Notes under the pieces: generated by a model | Seen by the model: the letters and a program-made list of their open reading frames with translations, nothing else | Told to the model about the DNA's origin: nothing | Database searches by the model: none | Source of the DNA: Rhizosphaericola sp047606825 | GTDB taxonomy: Bacteria; Bacteroidota; Bacteroidia; Chitinophagales; Chitinophagaceae | NCBI GenBank assembly: GCA_047606825.1 | Contig: JASGDY010000059.1 | Coordinates: forward strand, 1-62,375 | Length of the DNA stretch: 62,375 nucleotides | Direction: 5' to 3' | Shown: positions 25,853 through 34,569 of the stretch, in pieces | Layout: each line of letters begins with the position of its first letter | Position numbering within the stretch: position 1 is the stretch's first letter | Translations under genes and position numbers: made by a program

Positions 25853-25950
25853 CGTCACTCCCGCGTAGGCGGGAATCTGATACAAACACTAAAATTTGCA
25901 TAATCACTGAAGAATTTCACCATTGGATTCCCGCCTACGCGGGAATGACG
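25853..25950. repeat. Stem-loop repeat of the CGTCATTCCCGC type
   Basis: Arms 25853-25877 and 25926-25950 (CGTCACTCCCGCGTAGG... and its complement) match at 24 of 25 positions around a 48-nt spacer. The outer arm CGTCAYTCC is shared with the stem-loops at 46.8-47.7 kb, so these belong to the same broad class. Confidence 0.75.
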
Positions 25951-26027
25951 GTCAAGTGTCCATTATCTATATTCGTGTTCATTGCCCAATACAATACATA
26001 TCATTTAATGTAGCCTGTAACCCGAGA

Positions 26028-27914
26028 CTACTCCACTTCTTCCGCCAAATCTATTTCCACCCTCAAATTGTCGATAATAAAATCCTGCCTTTGCGGCGTG
26101 TTTTTGCCCATGTAGTATTCCAAAAGGCTCTGGATATGCGCACCTTGTTCCAATAGGACTGGTGACAAATGGATGTCCTCGCCGATGAATTTTCCAAATT
26201 CCTCTGGCGATATTTCACCCAGGCCTTTGAAGCGCGTGATTTCCGGTTTATTGCCCAGCTTTTTGATGGCAGCCTGTTTTTCCGTTTCGTCGTAGCAATA
26301 AATCGTTTCCTGTTTGTTGCGGACGCGGAAAAGCGGCGTTTCCAATATGTAAACGTGCTTTTGCTTAACTAAATCGGGGAAGAACTGCAGGAAAAAGGTC
26401 ATAATCAACAAGCGGATGTGCATCCCGTCCACATCGGCATCGGTCGCAATCACTATTTTGTTGTAACGCAGGTCTTCCATGCTTTCCTCGATGTTGAGCG
26501 CGTGTTGCAGGAGGTTGAATTCCTCGTTTTCATATACGATTTTCTTGGTCAGGCCGTAACAGTTGAGCGGTTTACCGCGTAGGCTAAAGACCGCCTGCAT
26601 CTCGGTGTTGCGGCTCTTGGTGATGCTTCCGCTGGCACTGTCGCCTTCCGTGATGAATATCATCGTGTTGTTTTTCACTTCGTTGTAGGCCTCCTTGTTC
26701 TTGGCTGGGGGTTCGTCGTTGAAATGCACGCGGCAGTCACGAAGTTTTTTGTTGTGGAGGTTGGCTTTTTTCGCACGTTCGTTGGCGAGTTTTTTGATGC
26801 CGGAAAGCTCCTTTCGTTCGCGTTCGCTCTGTTCGATACGGCGTTTCAACGCATCGGCGGTTTCACTGTTGCGGTGCAGGTAATTGTCCAGTTCCTTGGA
26901 CAGAAAATCCTGCACAAAACTCTTGACGCTCGGACCGCCTTCATAGGTGTATTGGGAGCCGAGTTTGGTCTTGGTCTGGCTTTCAAATACAGGTTCCTGG
27001 ACACGTATCGCTATCGCGCCGACGATGCTTTGGCGGATATCCGCCACGTCGTAATCTTTTTTGTAAAAATCACGGACGGTCTTGACAAAAGCCTCTCGGA
27101 AAGCCTGCTGGTGCGTACCGCCCTGCGTCGTATATTGACCGTTGACAAAGGAATACAAGTCCTCACCGTAATCGTTGTTGTGCGAAAAAGCAATTTCGAT
27201 ATCCTCGCCTTTGAGGTGGACAATCGGGTAACGAAGCTCGTTTTCATCCGTCTTTTTCTGCAACAAGTCCAAAAGACCGTTGCGGCTGACGAAACGCTTT
27301 TTGTTGAAGAGGATGACCAGCCCGGCGTTGAGGTAACAATAGTTCCACAGCAGGTCTTCGACATATTCGAGCTTGAACTTGAAATGTTTGAAAACGGAGG
27401 CGTCGGGAACAAATGTTACGCGCGTCCCGTTCGGTTCGTTGGTTACTTCGAGGCTATGGTCTTTGACCAGCTCGCCTTTTTCAAACTCGGCGACCTTGGT
27501 CTTGCCGTCACGGAAACTCTCCACCTTGAAATCATCGCTCAGCGCGTTGACGGCCTTGGTACCGACACCGTTGAGGCCGACGCTTTTCTGGAAAGCCTTG
27601 CTGTCATATTTGGCACCAGTATTTATTTTGCTCACGACGTCAACCACTTTCCCCAAAGGAATGCCTCGTCCAAAGTCGCGTACCGTCACGGTCTTGTCCT
27701 CAATCGTCACCTCAATCTGTTTGCCGAAACCCATCATGTGCTCGTCGATACAGTTGTCGATGACCTCCTTGACCAATACATAAATACCGTCGTCGGACGA
27801 TGCGCCGTCCCCGAGTTTGCCGATGTACATACCGGGCCGCAGGCGGATGTGTTCCCGCCAGTCCAGACTCCGGATGCTCGACTCGTCATAGTTTACTTCC
27901 TGCAATGCTGCCAT
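26028..27914 (-). CDS. parE: DNA topoisomerase IV subunit B
   Basis: A 628-residue ATPase subunit of topoisomerase IV. The GHKL ATP site is visible (VLVKEVIDNCIDEH, DFGRGIPLG, GLNGVGTKAVNAL). The TOPRIM metal site follows (FITEGDSASG and DADVDGMHIRLL). The start at 27914 (MAALQEVNYDESS) gives the usual family length; the frame extends 17 codons further upstream. A TATATTTG box 49 bp upstream is a plausible -7 promoter element. It lies upstream of parC on the same strand, but six genes intervene. Confidence 0.93.
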   Translation of the reverse strand: MAALQEVNYDESSIRSLDWREHIRLRPGMYIGKLGDGASSDDGIYVLVKEVIDNCIDEHMMGFGKQIEVTIEDKTVTVRDFGRGIPLGKVVDVVSKINTGAKYDSKAFQKSVGLNGVGTKAVNALSDDFKVESFRDGKTKVAEFEKGELVKDHSLEVTNEPNGTRVTFVPDASVFKHFKFKLEYVEDLLWNYCYLNAGLVILFNKKRFVSRNGLLDLLQKKTDENELRYPIVHLKGEDIEIAFSHNNDYGEDLYSFVNGQYTTQGGTHQQAFREAFVKTVRDFYKKDYDVADIRQSIVGAIAIRVQEPVFESQTKTKLGSQYTYEGGPSVKSFVQDFLSKELDNYLHRNSETADALKRRIEQSERERKELSGIKKLANERAKKANLHNKKLRDCRVHFNDEPPAKNKEAYNEVKNNTMIFITEGDSASGSITKSRNTEMQAVFSLRGKPLNCYGLTKKIVYENEEFNLLQHALNIEESMEDLRYNKIVIATDADVDGMHIRLLIMTFFLQFFPDLVKQKHVYILETPLFRVRNKQETIYCYDETEKQAAIKKLGNKPEITRFKGLGEISPEEFGKFIGEDIHLSPVLLEQGAHIQSLLEYYMGKNTPQRQDFIIDNLRVEIDLAEEVE

Positions 27915-27962
27915 AGACTTCAAAATTCTTTCTGCGCTAATATTTTTAGCAATATATAACGG

Positions 27963-27970
27963 CAAATATA
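27963..27970 (-). promoter_or_regulatory. Putative -7 box of parE
   Basis: TATATTTG on the minus strand matches TAnnTTTG. It is 48 bp before the chosen parE start. No clear -33 element. Confidence 0.35.
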
Positions 27971-28090
27971 CAATATGGATTAATTTTTAACGGATTCGTT
28001 TTCGCACAGTTGGGGAAATGTTGGAGGAATGGTGTTTATGGAGTCGGAGACAGTGCCTAAATTTTTACAATGAAATCTGCGATAATTTGC

Positions 28091-28408
28091 TCAATTTGTT
28101 TTTTTTAATATGGGGATTTCTTTTATCGCCGTATCCCAAACTGTATCTAATTGGATACTAAAATATTCATGTGTCATAAAATTACGCATTCCTTTCATTT
28201 GATGCCAGTCCAAATCTGGATATGCTTCTTTTGTTTCTTTTGAAATATGGTTTGATGCTTCGCCAATAATTTCAAAATTCCTAATCATCGCATCTTGTTC
28301 TATCCATTTTGTTTCAAAATTGCCCAAGCTATGAAGTATTCTGGTGAGTTCCATAATTTTTCCTATACAGTCCTTGATGTGTTCCAATCTGAAAAGGTCC
28401 TTCTCAAT
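28091..28408 (-). CDS. hepT: HepT-like toxin, probable ATT start
   Basis: A HEPN-domain RNase/toxin. The catalytic RX4HXY motif is RNFMTHEY, followed by DTVWDTAIKEIPIL. The conventional start would be TTG at 28387, giving 98 residues. The family N-terminus (EKDLFRLEHIKDCI) continues upstream in frame to an ATT at 28406-28408 that overlaps the stop codon of mntA, giving 105 residues. The partner MntA nucleotidyltransferase lies immediately upstream. In such pairs the nucleotidyltransferase AMPylates HepT next to the catalytic His and neutralises it. Confidence 0.8.
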   Translation of the reverse strand: MEKDLFRLEHIKDCIGKIMELTRILHSLGNFETKWIEQDAMIRNFEIIGEASNHISKETKEAYPDLDWHQMKGMRNFMTHEYFSIQLDTVWDTAIKEIPILKKTN

Positions 28409-28694
28409 CCTGCTCGTATATTATTTTTAAATCATTAACAATATAGGGCGCCAACTTGGGATGGATATATTTTTCTGAAACCAAATCTACTTTTTTGTTC
28501 AATTTTCTTTCCAAGTCCTCTTTTAGGTTCATCAAACTGAACAATCCTATAACATTTTCGAACCGGTATAAAATATCAATGTCACTATGTTCTGAGTTTT
28601 CTCCACGAGCAAAAGAACCAAATATTCCAATTTTCTTTGGATTAAACGGCTTCAAAGTGTTGATAATGGTATTTATTTGCTGTTGATTGAGCAT
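28404..28694 (-). CDS. mntA: MntA-type nucleotidyltransferase antitoxin
   Basis: A 96-residue minimal nucleotidyltransferase. The active-site motif is IFGSFARGENSEHSDIDILY, with the GSFxRG loop and the paired Asp of SDIDI. It modifies and silences the adjacent HepT toxin. Gene order mntA-hepT with overlapping ends is usual. Low G+C compared with the neighbours suggests acquisition. Confidence 0.9.
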   Translation of the reverse strand: MLNQQQINTIINTLKPFNPKKIGIFGSFARGENSEHSDIDILYRFENVIGLFSLMNLKEDLERKLNKKVDLVSEKYIHPKLAPYIVNDLKIIYEQD

Positions 28695-29015
28695 AACAAT
28701 ACAAATTTAGTATTCTATTCTAAAAAACTATAATTTCATTTCTAATACAAATCAAGGATTGAAAAAATATGCTATCCATGCTTCTCCCGGGACGCCGCAT
28801 CTCCAATTTACTACGACAGAATAAATTCCGTTGCTACAAAATAAACCCGAACCTACAGCTCTGTCAGACGCGAAGCAGACCCACCGCGGCGAGTCTGGCC
28901 ATTTTGTAGCGGCATCCAACCAAAAGACGTGGCTCTATTATATTCCAATGGCGGCTTAGATGATTTTATTTTTTACTTTTGTTTTATTACAAACTTTCAC
29001 TTTTTTATAATCAAC
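28695..29015. other. Intergenic region with repeat remnants and a promoter for the rpsU unit
   Basis: Positions 28832-28844 and 28902-28914 (GCTACAAAAT / ATTTTGTAGC) form distant inverted arms, a repeat remnant. At 28974-28981 TACTTTTG matches the -7 promoter consensus on the plus strand and would drive the 34-codon ORF and rpsU. No other gene was found. Confidence 0.45.
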
Positions 29016-29120
29016 ATGGCGTATTATCGTCCCGAATGCTTCCTCAGACCAAAACATATTTGGCTATATGATGCCAAGGCACTAGATTTGCAGGATTATT
29101 TAACCAAAGGGGGTATATAA
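29016..29120 (+). CDS. 34-residue upstream ORF of rpsU (possible leader)
   Basis: An ATG-initiated 34-codon frame (MAYYRPECFLRPKHIW...) ends 5 bp before rpsU. Its last codons (ACC AAA GGG GGT ATA) contain the Shine-Dalgarno sequence of rpsU. It could be a leader that couples or competes with rpsU initiation, or a chance ORF. No family is recognised. Confidence 0.35.
   Translation: MAYYRPECFLRPKHIWLYDAKALDLQDYLTKGGI
29106..29113 (+). promoter_or_regulatory. Strong Shine-Dalgarno sequence of rpsU
   Basis: AAAGGGGG can pair with the 16S anti-SD (UUUCCUCC) over eight positions with one G-U. It ends 12 nt before the rpsU ATG. Such sites are otherwise rare in this window. In Bacteroidia the anti-SD is sequestered by a pocket that includes bS21, and rpsU retains an SD for autoregulation. 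Confidence 0.6.
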
Positions 29121-29125
29121 CCGTT

Positions 29126-29323
29126 ATGCTGATTATCGATTCAAAAGATTGCGAAAACATCGACAAAGCGCTCAAAAAGTATAAAAAGAAATTTGAGAAG
29201 AGCAAAACCTTGTTGCAGCTCAGGGAACGTCAACACTTCACAAAACCATCCGTGAAGAACCGTATGCAAGTCCTGAAAGCAATCTACAAACAACAGATAG
29301 CTTCCGGTAAAATCGAAGCTTAG
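29126..29323 (+). CDS. rpsU: 30S ribosomal protein bS21
   Basis: A 65-residue ribosomal protein of the small-subunit platform. The sequence has the S21 pattern of basic helices (IDKALKKYKKKFEKSKTL, LRERQHFTKPSVKNR), with Tyr54 near the C-terminal helix. In Bacteroidia this protein helps to hide the anti-Shine-Dalgarno end of 16S rRNA. It is followed by a xerC-like gene, a neighbourhood common in the phylum. Confidence 0.92.
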   Translation: MLIIDSKDCENIDKALKKYKKKFEKSKTLLQLRERQHFTKPSVKNRMQVLKAIYKQQIASGKIEA

Positions 29324-29498
29324 TTTTACTCGATAAAACGTATCAGTAGCCGTAAAGTCATACTTTATGGCTATTTTTATGCCTACAATAAGTCAAAAGT
29401 AAAAAGATAAAAACAAAAAACATTGCCAGCACACAGTGCTTAGATGTTAAAATTTAGTTCTGATACGAAACCGTAATCATCAATTCCCAACTCAATCC

Positions 29499-30407
29499 AT
29501 GCCAATCTCCGCCGCCATCGACGCGTTCCTCCGCTATATCCAATATGAAAAAAGATATTCGCAGCATACCACGACGTCTTACCAGACGGACTTGGAGCAG
29601 GCGCAGGCTTTCTTTGAAAGGGAAATGGCTATCCACGACATCGGGGAAATCACGACGGCGGCAGCACGTTCATGGATGTCCTCTCTCAAAAACGAAGAGG
29701 ACAATTCCGCACGCACCATCCGGCGCAAGATATCCACACTCAAGTCTTTTTTCCGCTTCCATCTAAAAGAAGGAAATGTCGCGTCCACTCCGATGGCTGC
29801 ATTTACCTTGCCAAAACTCAACAAGCGTCTCCCCTCCTTCCTTACGGAAAAAGAGACGGAAAAATTTGAACAAACAGAACATGCCGAAACCCCGTCCAAC
29901 ATCAAACCCTGGAATTTGAAAAACCAGAACCTTATCATCAAGCTCCTATACGAAACAGGAATGCGCCGGGACGAGCTCATCCATATCCAAACAGTCAACA
30001 TCGACCGAACCAACGGCCAAATAAAGGTGCTGGGAAAAGGCAACAAGGAACGCATCCTGCCTGTCAGCAACGCACTTCTCTCCGAAATCGACAACTACCT
30101 CAACGAAAAACCGACGTCAAAAGAACCACATCCGTACCTGCTCGTATTGTCCAACGGCAAAATGCTCTATCCAAAATACGTCTACAACACCGTACGCCAG
30201 TACCTCAACAGCATCACGTCCCTGCAAAAGAAAAGCCCGCACCTGCTGCGCCACACTTTTGCGACACAGCTTCTCAACAACGGTGCCGACCTCAACGCCG
30301 TAAAGGAACTCCTGGGGCATGCCAACCTCGCCGCCACCCAAGTCTACACCCACAATACCATCGAAAAACTGAAATCTGTGTTCAAACAGGCACACCCGAA
30401 AGCTTAA
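29499..30407 (+). CDS. xerC: Tyrosine recombinase, XerC/XerD type
   Basis: A 302-residue tyrosine recombinase. An N-terminal SAM-like domain (about 5-90) is followed by the catalytic domain. The conserved residues are Arg in ETGMRRDELIH, the Lys of VLGKGNKER, HLLRHTFAT (His and Arg), LLGHANLAATQVYTH (His and the nucleophilic Tyr). Its place after rpsU is typical of a chromosomal Xer protein that resolves chromosome dimers, and there are no signs of a mobile element. Whether it also acts on the local inverted repeats is unknown. Confidence 0.88.
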   Translation: MPISAAIDAFLRYIQYEKRYSQHTTTSYQTDLEQAQAFFEREMAIHDIGEITTAAARSWMSSLKNEEDNSARTIRRKISTLKSFFRFHLKEGNVASTPMAAFTLPKLNKRLPSFLTEKETEKFEQTEHAETPSNIKPWNLKNQNLIIKLLYETGMRRDELIHIQTVNIDRTNGQIKVLGKGNKERILPVSNALLSEIDNYLNEKPTSKEPHPYLLVLSNGKMLYPKYVYNTVRQYLNSITSLQKKSPHLLRHTFATQLLNNGADLNAVKELLGHANLAATQVYTHNTIEKLKSVFKQAHPKA

Positions 30408-30447
30408 TCACTGAACATAACAGATAATCGGTACGTCCATCGTGCTT

Positions 30448-30484
30448 ATTGTTTCTGTCGGTGAGGATACCGGCCGATAGACAG
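30448..30484. repeat. Dispersed repeat, second copy of the 393-429 element
   Basis: The sequence ATTGTTTCTGTCGGTGAGG... is a close match, in the same orientation, to 393-429. It lies in the gap between xerC and uppP. No gene lies in 30408-30627. Confidence 0.6.
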
Positions 30485-30627
30485 AACCAGTTGGGATTGT
30501 TGCGAGCGGTAACTCCAGCAACGACGCACCACTGTTGGTGTTATAATTAACGACACTATTCCGTATTCACTTTTCACCATTCATTCAATAAATCCCTTTT
30601 CTTTGCAAAAACATATAAATTAATCCA

Positions 30628-31527
30628 ATGGACCACTTATTCCACGTCATCATCTTAGCGATTATTGAAGGTATCACTGAATTTTTGCCCGTATCGTCCA
30701 CGGGTCACATGATATTGGCAAGCTCCGTCATGGGAATCGAAAATGACAAATTCATCCAGTTGTTCGAAATCGTCGTGCAACTCGGCGCGATACTTTCGGT
30801 GGTTGTCTATTACCGCAAAAAGTTTTTCCCCCTGAACAAATGGAACTTCTATTTTAAGTTGATTGTCGCCGTCATACCCGCATTGATTTTGGGAGCTATT
30901 TTTTCCAAAAAGATACACATGTTACTGGGAATGCCTATTGTGACATCTGTTTCTTTGTTTATCGGAGGTTTTGTGCTTCTGTTCATTGACAAACTGTTCA
31001 AAAATCCAACAACGACCGATGTCGATAACGTTTCCTACAAACAAGGTTTCTTCATCGGCGTATGGCAATGCCTGGCGATGGTACCCGGAACAAGCCGAAG
31101 TGCATCGAGCATCATCGGCGGTATGCAGCAAAAACTTAACCGCGAATCCTCAGCCGAATTTTCGTTTTTCCTGGCCGTACCGACCATGTGCGCAGCGACC
31201 GGAAAAGACCTTTGGGATGCTTTCAAAGACCCCGAAATGCACGATACGATGACCAGTAACCATTCTTGGTTGTTGATTGGACTTGGTTTTGCCATTGCCT
31301 TCATCGTAGCATTGTTGGCAATTAGGTTTTTCGTTGGTTATGTACAGAAATATGGCTTCAAACTGTTTGGCTGGTACCGCATCATCGTTGGTGGCATTTT
31401 CTTGGTTTATTGCCTCAACGGAACTATCACCAAAGAAGATACACAGGAAGAAAAAGCGCCAGCAACAACGACCATTTCCCCTGCAACACCAACCATCATG
31501 GCTCTTCAAACAGTAAAACATCACTGA
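30628..31527 (+). CDS. uppP: Undecaprenyl-diphosphatase
   Basis: A 299-residue integral membrane enzyme that recycles undecaprenyl pyrophosphate for cell-wall and glycan synthesis. Diagnostic motifs: EGITEFLPVSSTGHMI at residues 11-26 and PGTSRSASSIIGGM near 155. About eight hydrophobic segments are present. The C-terminal tail after the last helix is Thr/Ala-rich. Its stop overlaps the start of the next gene (TGATG), so the MFS gene is translationally coupled. Confidence 0.95.
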   Translation: MDHLFHVIILAIIEGITEFLPVSSTGHMILASSVMGIENDKFIQLFEIVVQLGAILSVVVYYRKKFFPLNKWNFYFKLIVAVIPALILGAIFSKKIHMLLGMPIVTSVSLFIGGFVLLFIDKLFKNPTTTDVDNVSYKQGFFIGVWQCLAMVPGTSRSASSIIGGMQQKLNRESSAEFSFFLAVPTMCAATGKDLWDAFKDPEMHDTMTSNHSWLLIGLGFAIAFIVALLAIRFFVGYVQKYGFKLFGWYRIIVGGIFLVYCLNGTITKEDTQEEKAPATTTISPATPTIMALQTVKHH

Positions 31528-32831
31528 TGCAGTCCTCCAAAAAAGTCATCAACGGCTGGGCGATGTACGACTGGGCCAACAGTGCGTACAACCTGGTCAT
31601 TACGACAACGATATTCCCTGTCTATTATGACGCCATTACAACCGTCAAGGACAATAGCAATAAGATTGTCTCTGACGACGTCGCATTTTTGGGGATGCAT
31701 CTTAAGAGCGGGGCACTTTACGAATATGCCATTTCGTTTGCCTACCTAGTCATCGCCCTATTGTCGCCAATGCTTTCTTCCATAGCCGATGGACGCGGAA
31801 ACAAGAAACGGTTCATGCAGTTCTTTTGTTTTCTGGGTTCCGTCGCCTGTTGTGCCTTGTTTTTCTTTACGAAAGAAAGGTTGGACCTCGGTATCATCTG
31901 TTGCATATTGGCGGCGATAGGCTATTGTGGCAGTCTTGTTTTTTACAATTCCTACCTGCCGGAAATAGCGCCAGTGGAGGAACAGGACAAGGTGAGTGCC
32001 AAAGGTTTTGCGTATGGCTATATCGGCAGCGTTTTGTTGCAGATAATATGTTTCGTTTTTGTATTGCTGTTGCCTTTTGGGATGGATGTGGGATTTGCCT
32101 CCCGCTTGAGTTTTTTGCTTGTAGGGTTTTGGTGGATTGGGTTTTCGCAGGTCACGTTCGCTGTTTTGCCGAAGGCCGATACCCACAAAAACAAGCATGT
32201 CACTTTGTTCAACAAAGGGTTTGTGGAATTGAGAAAAGTCTGGCAGCAAGTGAAAACGCTACCGGTATTGAAGCAATATCTTTTCGCGTTCTTTTTTTAC
32301 AGTATGGGCGTGCAGACCGTCATGATTGCGGCAACATTGTTTGGAAGCCAAGAGCTTGGGCTGGGCGAGACGCAACTGATTTCTTGCATCCTCATCATAC
32401 AATTGGTGGCAATCGGAGGTTCCTATCTCATGGCCAAACTTTCGGGGAAATATGGCAATGTCAACGTGTTGGCTTTTGTCGTGTTGCTATGGATGGGCAT
32501 CTGCGCCATCGCCTATTTCATCCAGAGTGCGGCAGGATTCTATCTCGTTGCGGTACTTGTTGGGATTGTCATGGGCGGCATCCAGTCATTGAGCCGGTCA
32601 ACTTATTCCAAACTGATGCCGGAGACAAAAGATACCGCGTCTTTCTTTAGTTTTTATGACGTCACGGAAAAACTGGCAATTGTGGTTGGGACTTTTAGTT
32701 TTGGGTTGATCCACCAAGTCACCGGATCGATGCGCAATTCCATATTGGCCCTGATTGCTTTCTTTGGCATAGGCTTTATCGGATTGGCCTTGACAAGGCG
32801 GAAGCAAAAAATAGTTGGCAAAATACAATAG
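31527..32831 (+). CDS. UMF1-family MFS transporter
   Basis: A 434-residue permease with about twelve transmembrane segments. It begins KVINGWAMYDWANSAYNLVI, the signature of the UMF1 (Atg22-like) family. LSRSTYSKLMPETKDTASFFSFYDVTEKLA in the second half is also typical; residues there are cited in shortened form. Substrates of bacterial UMF1 proteins are unproven, possibly amino acids. The start at 31527 overlaps the uppP stop by one base. Confidence 0.88.
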   Translation: MQSSKKVINGWAMYDWANSAYNLVITTTIFPVYYDAITTVKDNSNKIVSDDVAFLGMHLKSGALYEYAISFAYLVIALLSPMLSSIADGRGNKKRFMQFFCFLGSVACCALFFFTKERLDLGIICCILAAIGYCGSLVFYNSYLPEIAPVEEQDKVSAKGFAYGYIGSVLLQIICFVFVLLLPFGMDVGFASRLSFLLVGFWWIGFSQVTFAVLPKADTHKNKHVTLFNKGFVELRKVWQQVKTLPVLKQYLFAFFFYSMGVQTVMIAATLFGSQELGLGETQLISCILIIQLVAIGGSYLMAKLSGKYGNVNVLAFVVLLWMGICAIAYFIQSAAGFYLVAVLVGIVMGGIQSLSRSTYSKLMPETKDTASFFSFYDVTEKLAIVVGTFSFGLIHQVTGSMRNSILALIAFFGIGFIGLALTRRKQKIVGKIQ

Positions 32832-32903
32832 TTGTATTAGTTTTGCACCTCTAATTTTTTAATTGTTACGGCAAAAACCGTACAGCCTAAACAAAATCAT
32901 TGT

Positions 32904-33158
32904 ATGAAAAAAGGTATCCATCCAGAAAACTACCGTTTCGTCGTGTTCAAGGACATGAGTAACGGTGACACTTTCCTCGGTAAATCTACGACGAAATCCA
33001 ACGAAACCATCACCTGGGAAGACGGCAACGAATATCCCGTCATCAAATTGGAAATCTCCAATACGTCACACCCTTTCTACACAGGCAAAAACGTATTGGT
33101 CGACACGGCCGGACGTATCGACAAGTTCAAGAAACGTTACGCCAACGTCAAGAAATAA
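32904..33158 (+). CDS. rpmE2: 50S ribosomal protein bL31 type B
   Basis: An 84-residue L31 paralogue of the C-minus (type B) class: it begins MKKGIHPENYRFVVFKD and has no Cys-x-x-Cys zinc motif. Type B forms replace the zinc-containing L31 under zinc limitation in many bacteria, but in Bacteroidota they are often the only copy. It is followed by an intrinsic terminator. Confidence 0.94.
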   Translation: MKKGIHPENYRFVVFKDMSNGDTFLGKSTTKSNETITWEDGNEYPVIKLEISNTSHPFYTGKNVLVDTAGRIDKFKKRYANVKK

Positions 33159-33189
33159 CCCAGTGGTTTTTCGCAATAAATATTTTCAG

Positions 33190-33225
33190 AATCCCTCCGG
33201 AAGTTTTTTCGGGGGGATTTTCTTT
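33190..33225 (+). terminator. Intrinsic terminator of rpmE2
   Basis: Stem AATCCCTCCG (33190-33199) / CGGGGGGATT (33210-33219), ten base pairs with one G-T, followed by TTCTTT. Confidence 0.85.
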
Positions 33226-33280
33226 ATATTTACGCCCCATTTAAAAAGAGCTATTCACCATATACAGAAAAAATAAAAAA

Positions 33281-34513
33281 ATGACAACGATCACCAGCTA
33301 TCCAAAAGAGAAAATAAAAATCCTCTTTCTGGAAAACATCAGTGACAAAGCAGTAGAGAAATTTAAGGAAAACGGGTACTCCGATGTCATCAAACTGGCA
33401 AAAGCGATGAACGAAGAAGAGCTTGTTGAGGCCATCAAAAACGTACACCTCATCGGCATCCGTTCCAAAACCCAAATCACGAAAAAAGTATTGGACGCAG
33501 CCAAAAAACTACAAGCAATCGGCTGTTTCTGCATCGGCACCAACCAGGTCGACCTCCACGCCGCAGAGCTGGAAGGCATTGCCGTATTCAACGCACCTTA
33601 CAGCAATACGCGCAGCGTAGCGGAATTAGTCATCGGCACGTCTATCATGCTGATAAGGAAGATATTTGAAAAAAACGAACTCGCCCACAAAGGCCTTTGG
33701 GACAAGTCCGCAACAGGCAGCCACGAACTACGCGGCAAGACACTGGGCATCATCGGCTATGGCAACATCGGTTCACAGTTGAGCGTACTGGCGGAGGCGA
33801 TGGGCATGAAAGTTTTGTTTTACGACACGGAAATCAAACTTCCGCTGGGCAACGCCGTCGCCTGCAAGACCATGAAAGAACTGCTCAACAAGTCGGACAT
33901 CGTTTCGCTCCATGTCCCGGAAATCCCTGCCACACACAACCTCATCAACGAAAAAAACATCAAGGAATTTAAAAAAGGCGCCATATTGATCAACGACGCA
34001 CGCGGCACGGTCGTGGACTTGGAGGCCTTGGAGAAAGCACTCAGAAGCGGACATATCAGTGGAGCTGCGATTGACGTATTTCCCGTAGAACCACAGAAAA
34101 ACGGCGACAGGTTTGAATGCGGCCTGCAAGGCATCCCCAACGTATTGCTCACACCGCACATCGGTGGCTCCACCGAGGAAGCACAGGAAAACATTGGTAT
34201 CGACGTGAGCAACAAACTGTTCAAATACCTTGAAAACGGCATCACGGACGGCTCGCTGACCGTGCCATCGCTCAGCCTACCGCCACATCCGACCGCACAC
34301 CGGATTCTGCACATCCACGAAAACATGCCGGGCGTGATGAGTGCCATCAACACCGAACTATCCAAACACAATATCAACATCCTCGGACAATACCTCAAAA
34401 CCAACGACAGCATCGGTTACGTGGTATTGGACGTGGACACAAAACTTTCCGAACAAGCATTCAAACTATTGAAAACGGTCAAGGGAACCATCAAAGTTAG
34501 AAAGCTGTATTAA
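33281..34513 (+). CDS. serA: D-3-phosphoglycerate dehydrogenase
   Basis: A 410-residue NAD-dependent enzyme that oxidises 3-phosphoglycerate, the first step of serine synthesis. NAD-binding motif LGIIGYGNIGSQLS. Catalytic residues of the family: the Arg in NDARGTVVDL, Glu in VFPVEPQ, His in LTPHIGGST. A C-terminal ACT domain (about 335-410), beginning at HILHIHEN-like residues, is expected to bind serine for feedback control. Length and layout match the E. coli-type SerA. It is monocistronic here. Confidence 0.95.
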   Translation: MTTITSYPKEKIKILFLENISDKAVEKFKENGYSDVIKLAKAMNEEELVEAIKNVHLIGIRSKTQITKKVLDAAKKLQAIGCFCIGTNQVDLHAAELEGIAVFNAPYSNTRSVAELVIGTSIMLIRKIFEKNELAHKGLWDKSATGSHELRGKTLGIIGYGNIGSQLSVLAEAMGMKVLFYDTEIKLPLGNAVACKTMKELLNKSDIVSLHVPEIPATHNLINEKNIKEFKKGAILINDARGTVVDLEALEKALRSGHISGAAIDVFPVEPQKNGDRFECGLQGIPNVLLTPHIGGSTEEAQENIGIDVSNKLFKYLENGITDGSLTVPSLSLPPHPTAHRILHIHENMPGVMSAINTELSKHNINILGQYLKTNDSIGYVVLDVDTKLSEQAFKLLKTVKGTIKVRKLY

Positions 34514-34550
34514 GCTATTGGCTATTGGCTTTTAACCAATAGCCAATAGC
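34514..34550. repeat. Long hairpin after serA
   Basis: Perfect 15-bp arms GCTATTGGCTATTGG / CCAATAGCCAATAGC with a 7-nt loop, beginning right after the serA stop. Related GCTATTGGCTGTTAGC-like fragments occur at 25726-25752 and 56371-56380. It may terminate serA transcription, but no U-run follows. Confidence 0.6.
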
Positions 34551-34569
34551 CGACACAAACCATACAAAC

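Noticed and set aside
26724..27959. 411-codon plus-strand open frame opposite parE
   Set aside because: Antisense shadow of a highly conserved gene; no domain pattern.
29499..30407. Integrase of a genomic island
   Set aside because: The recombinase sits after rpsU in a housekeeping neighbourhood, with no attachment-site repeats or cargo, so a chromosomal Xer role is more likely.
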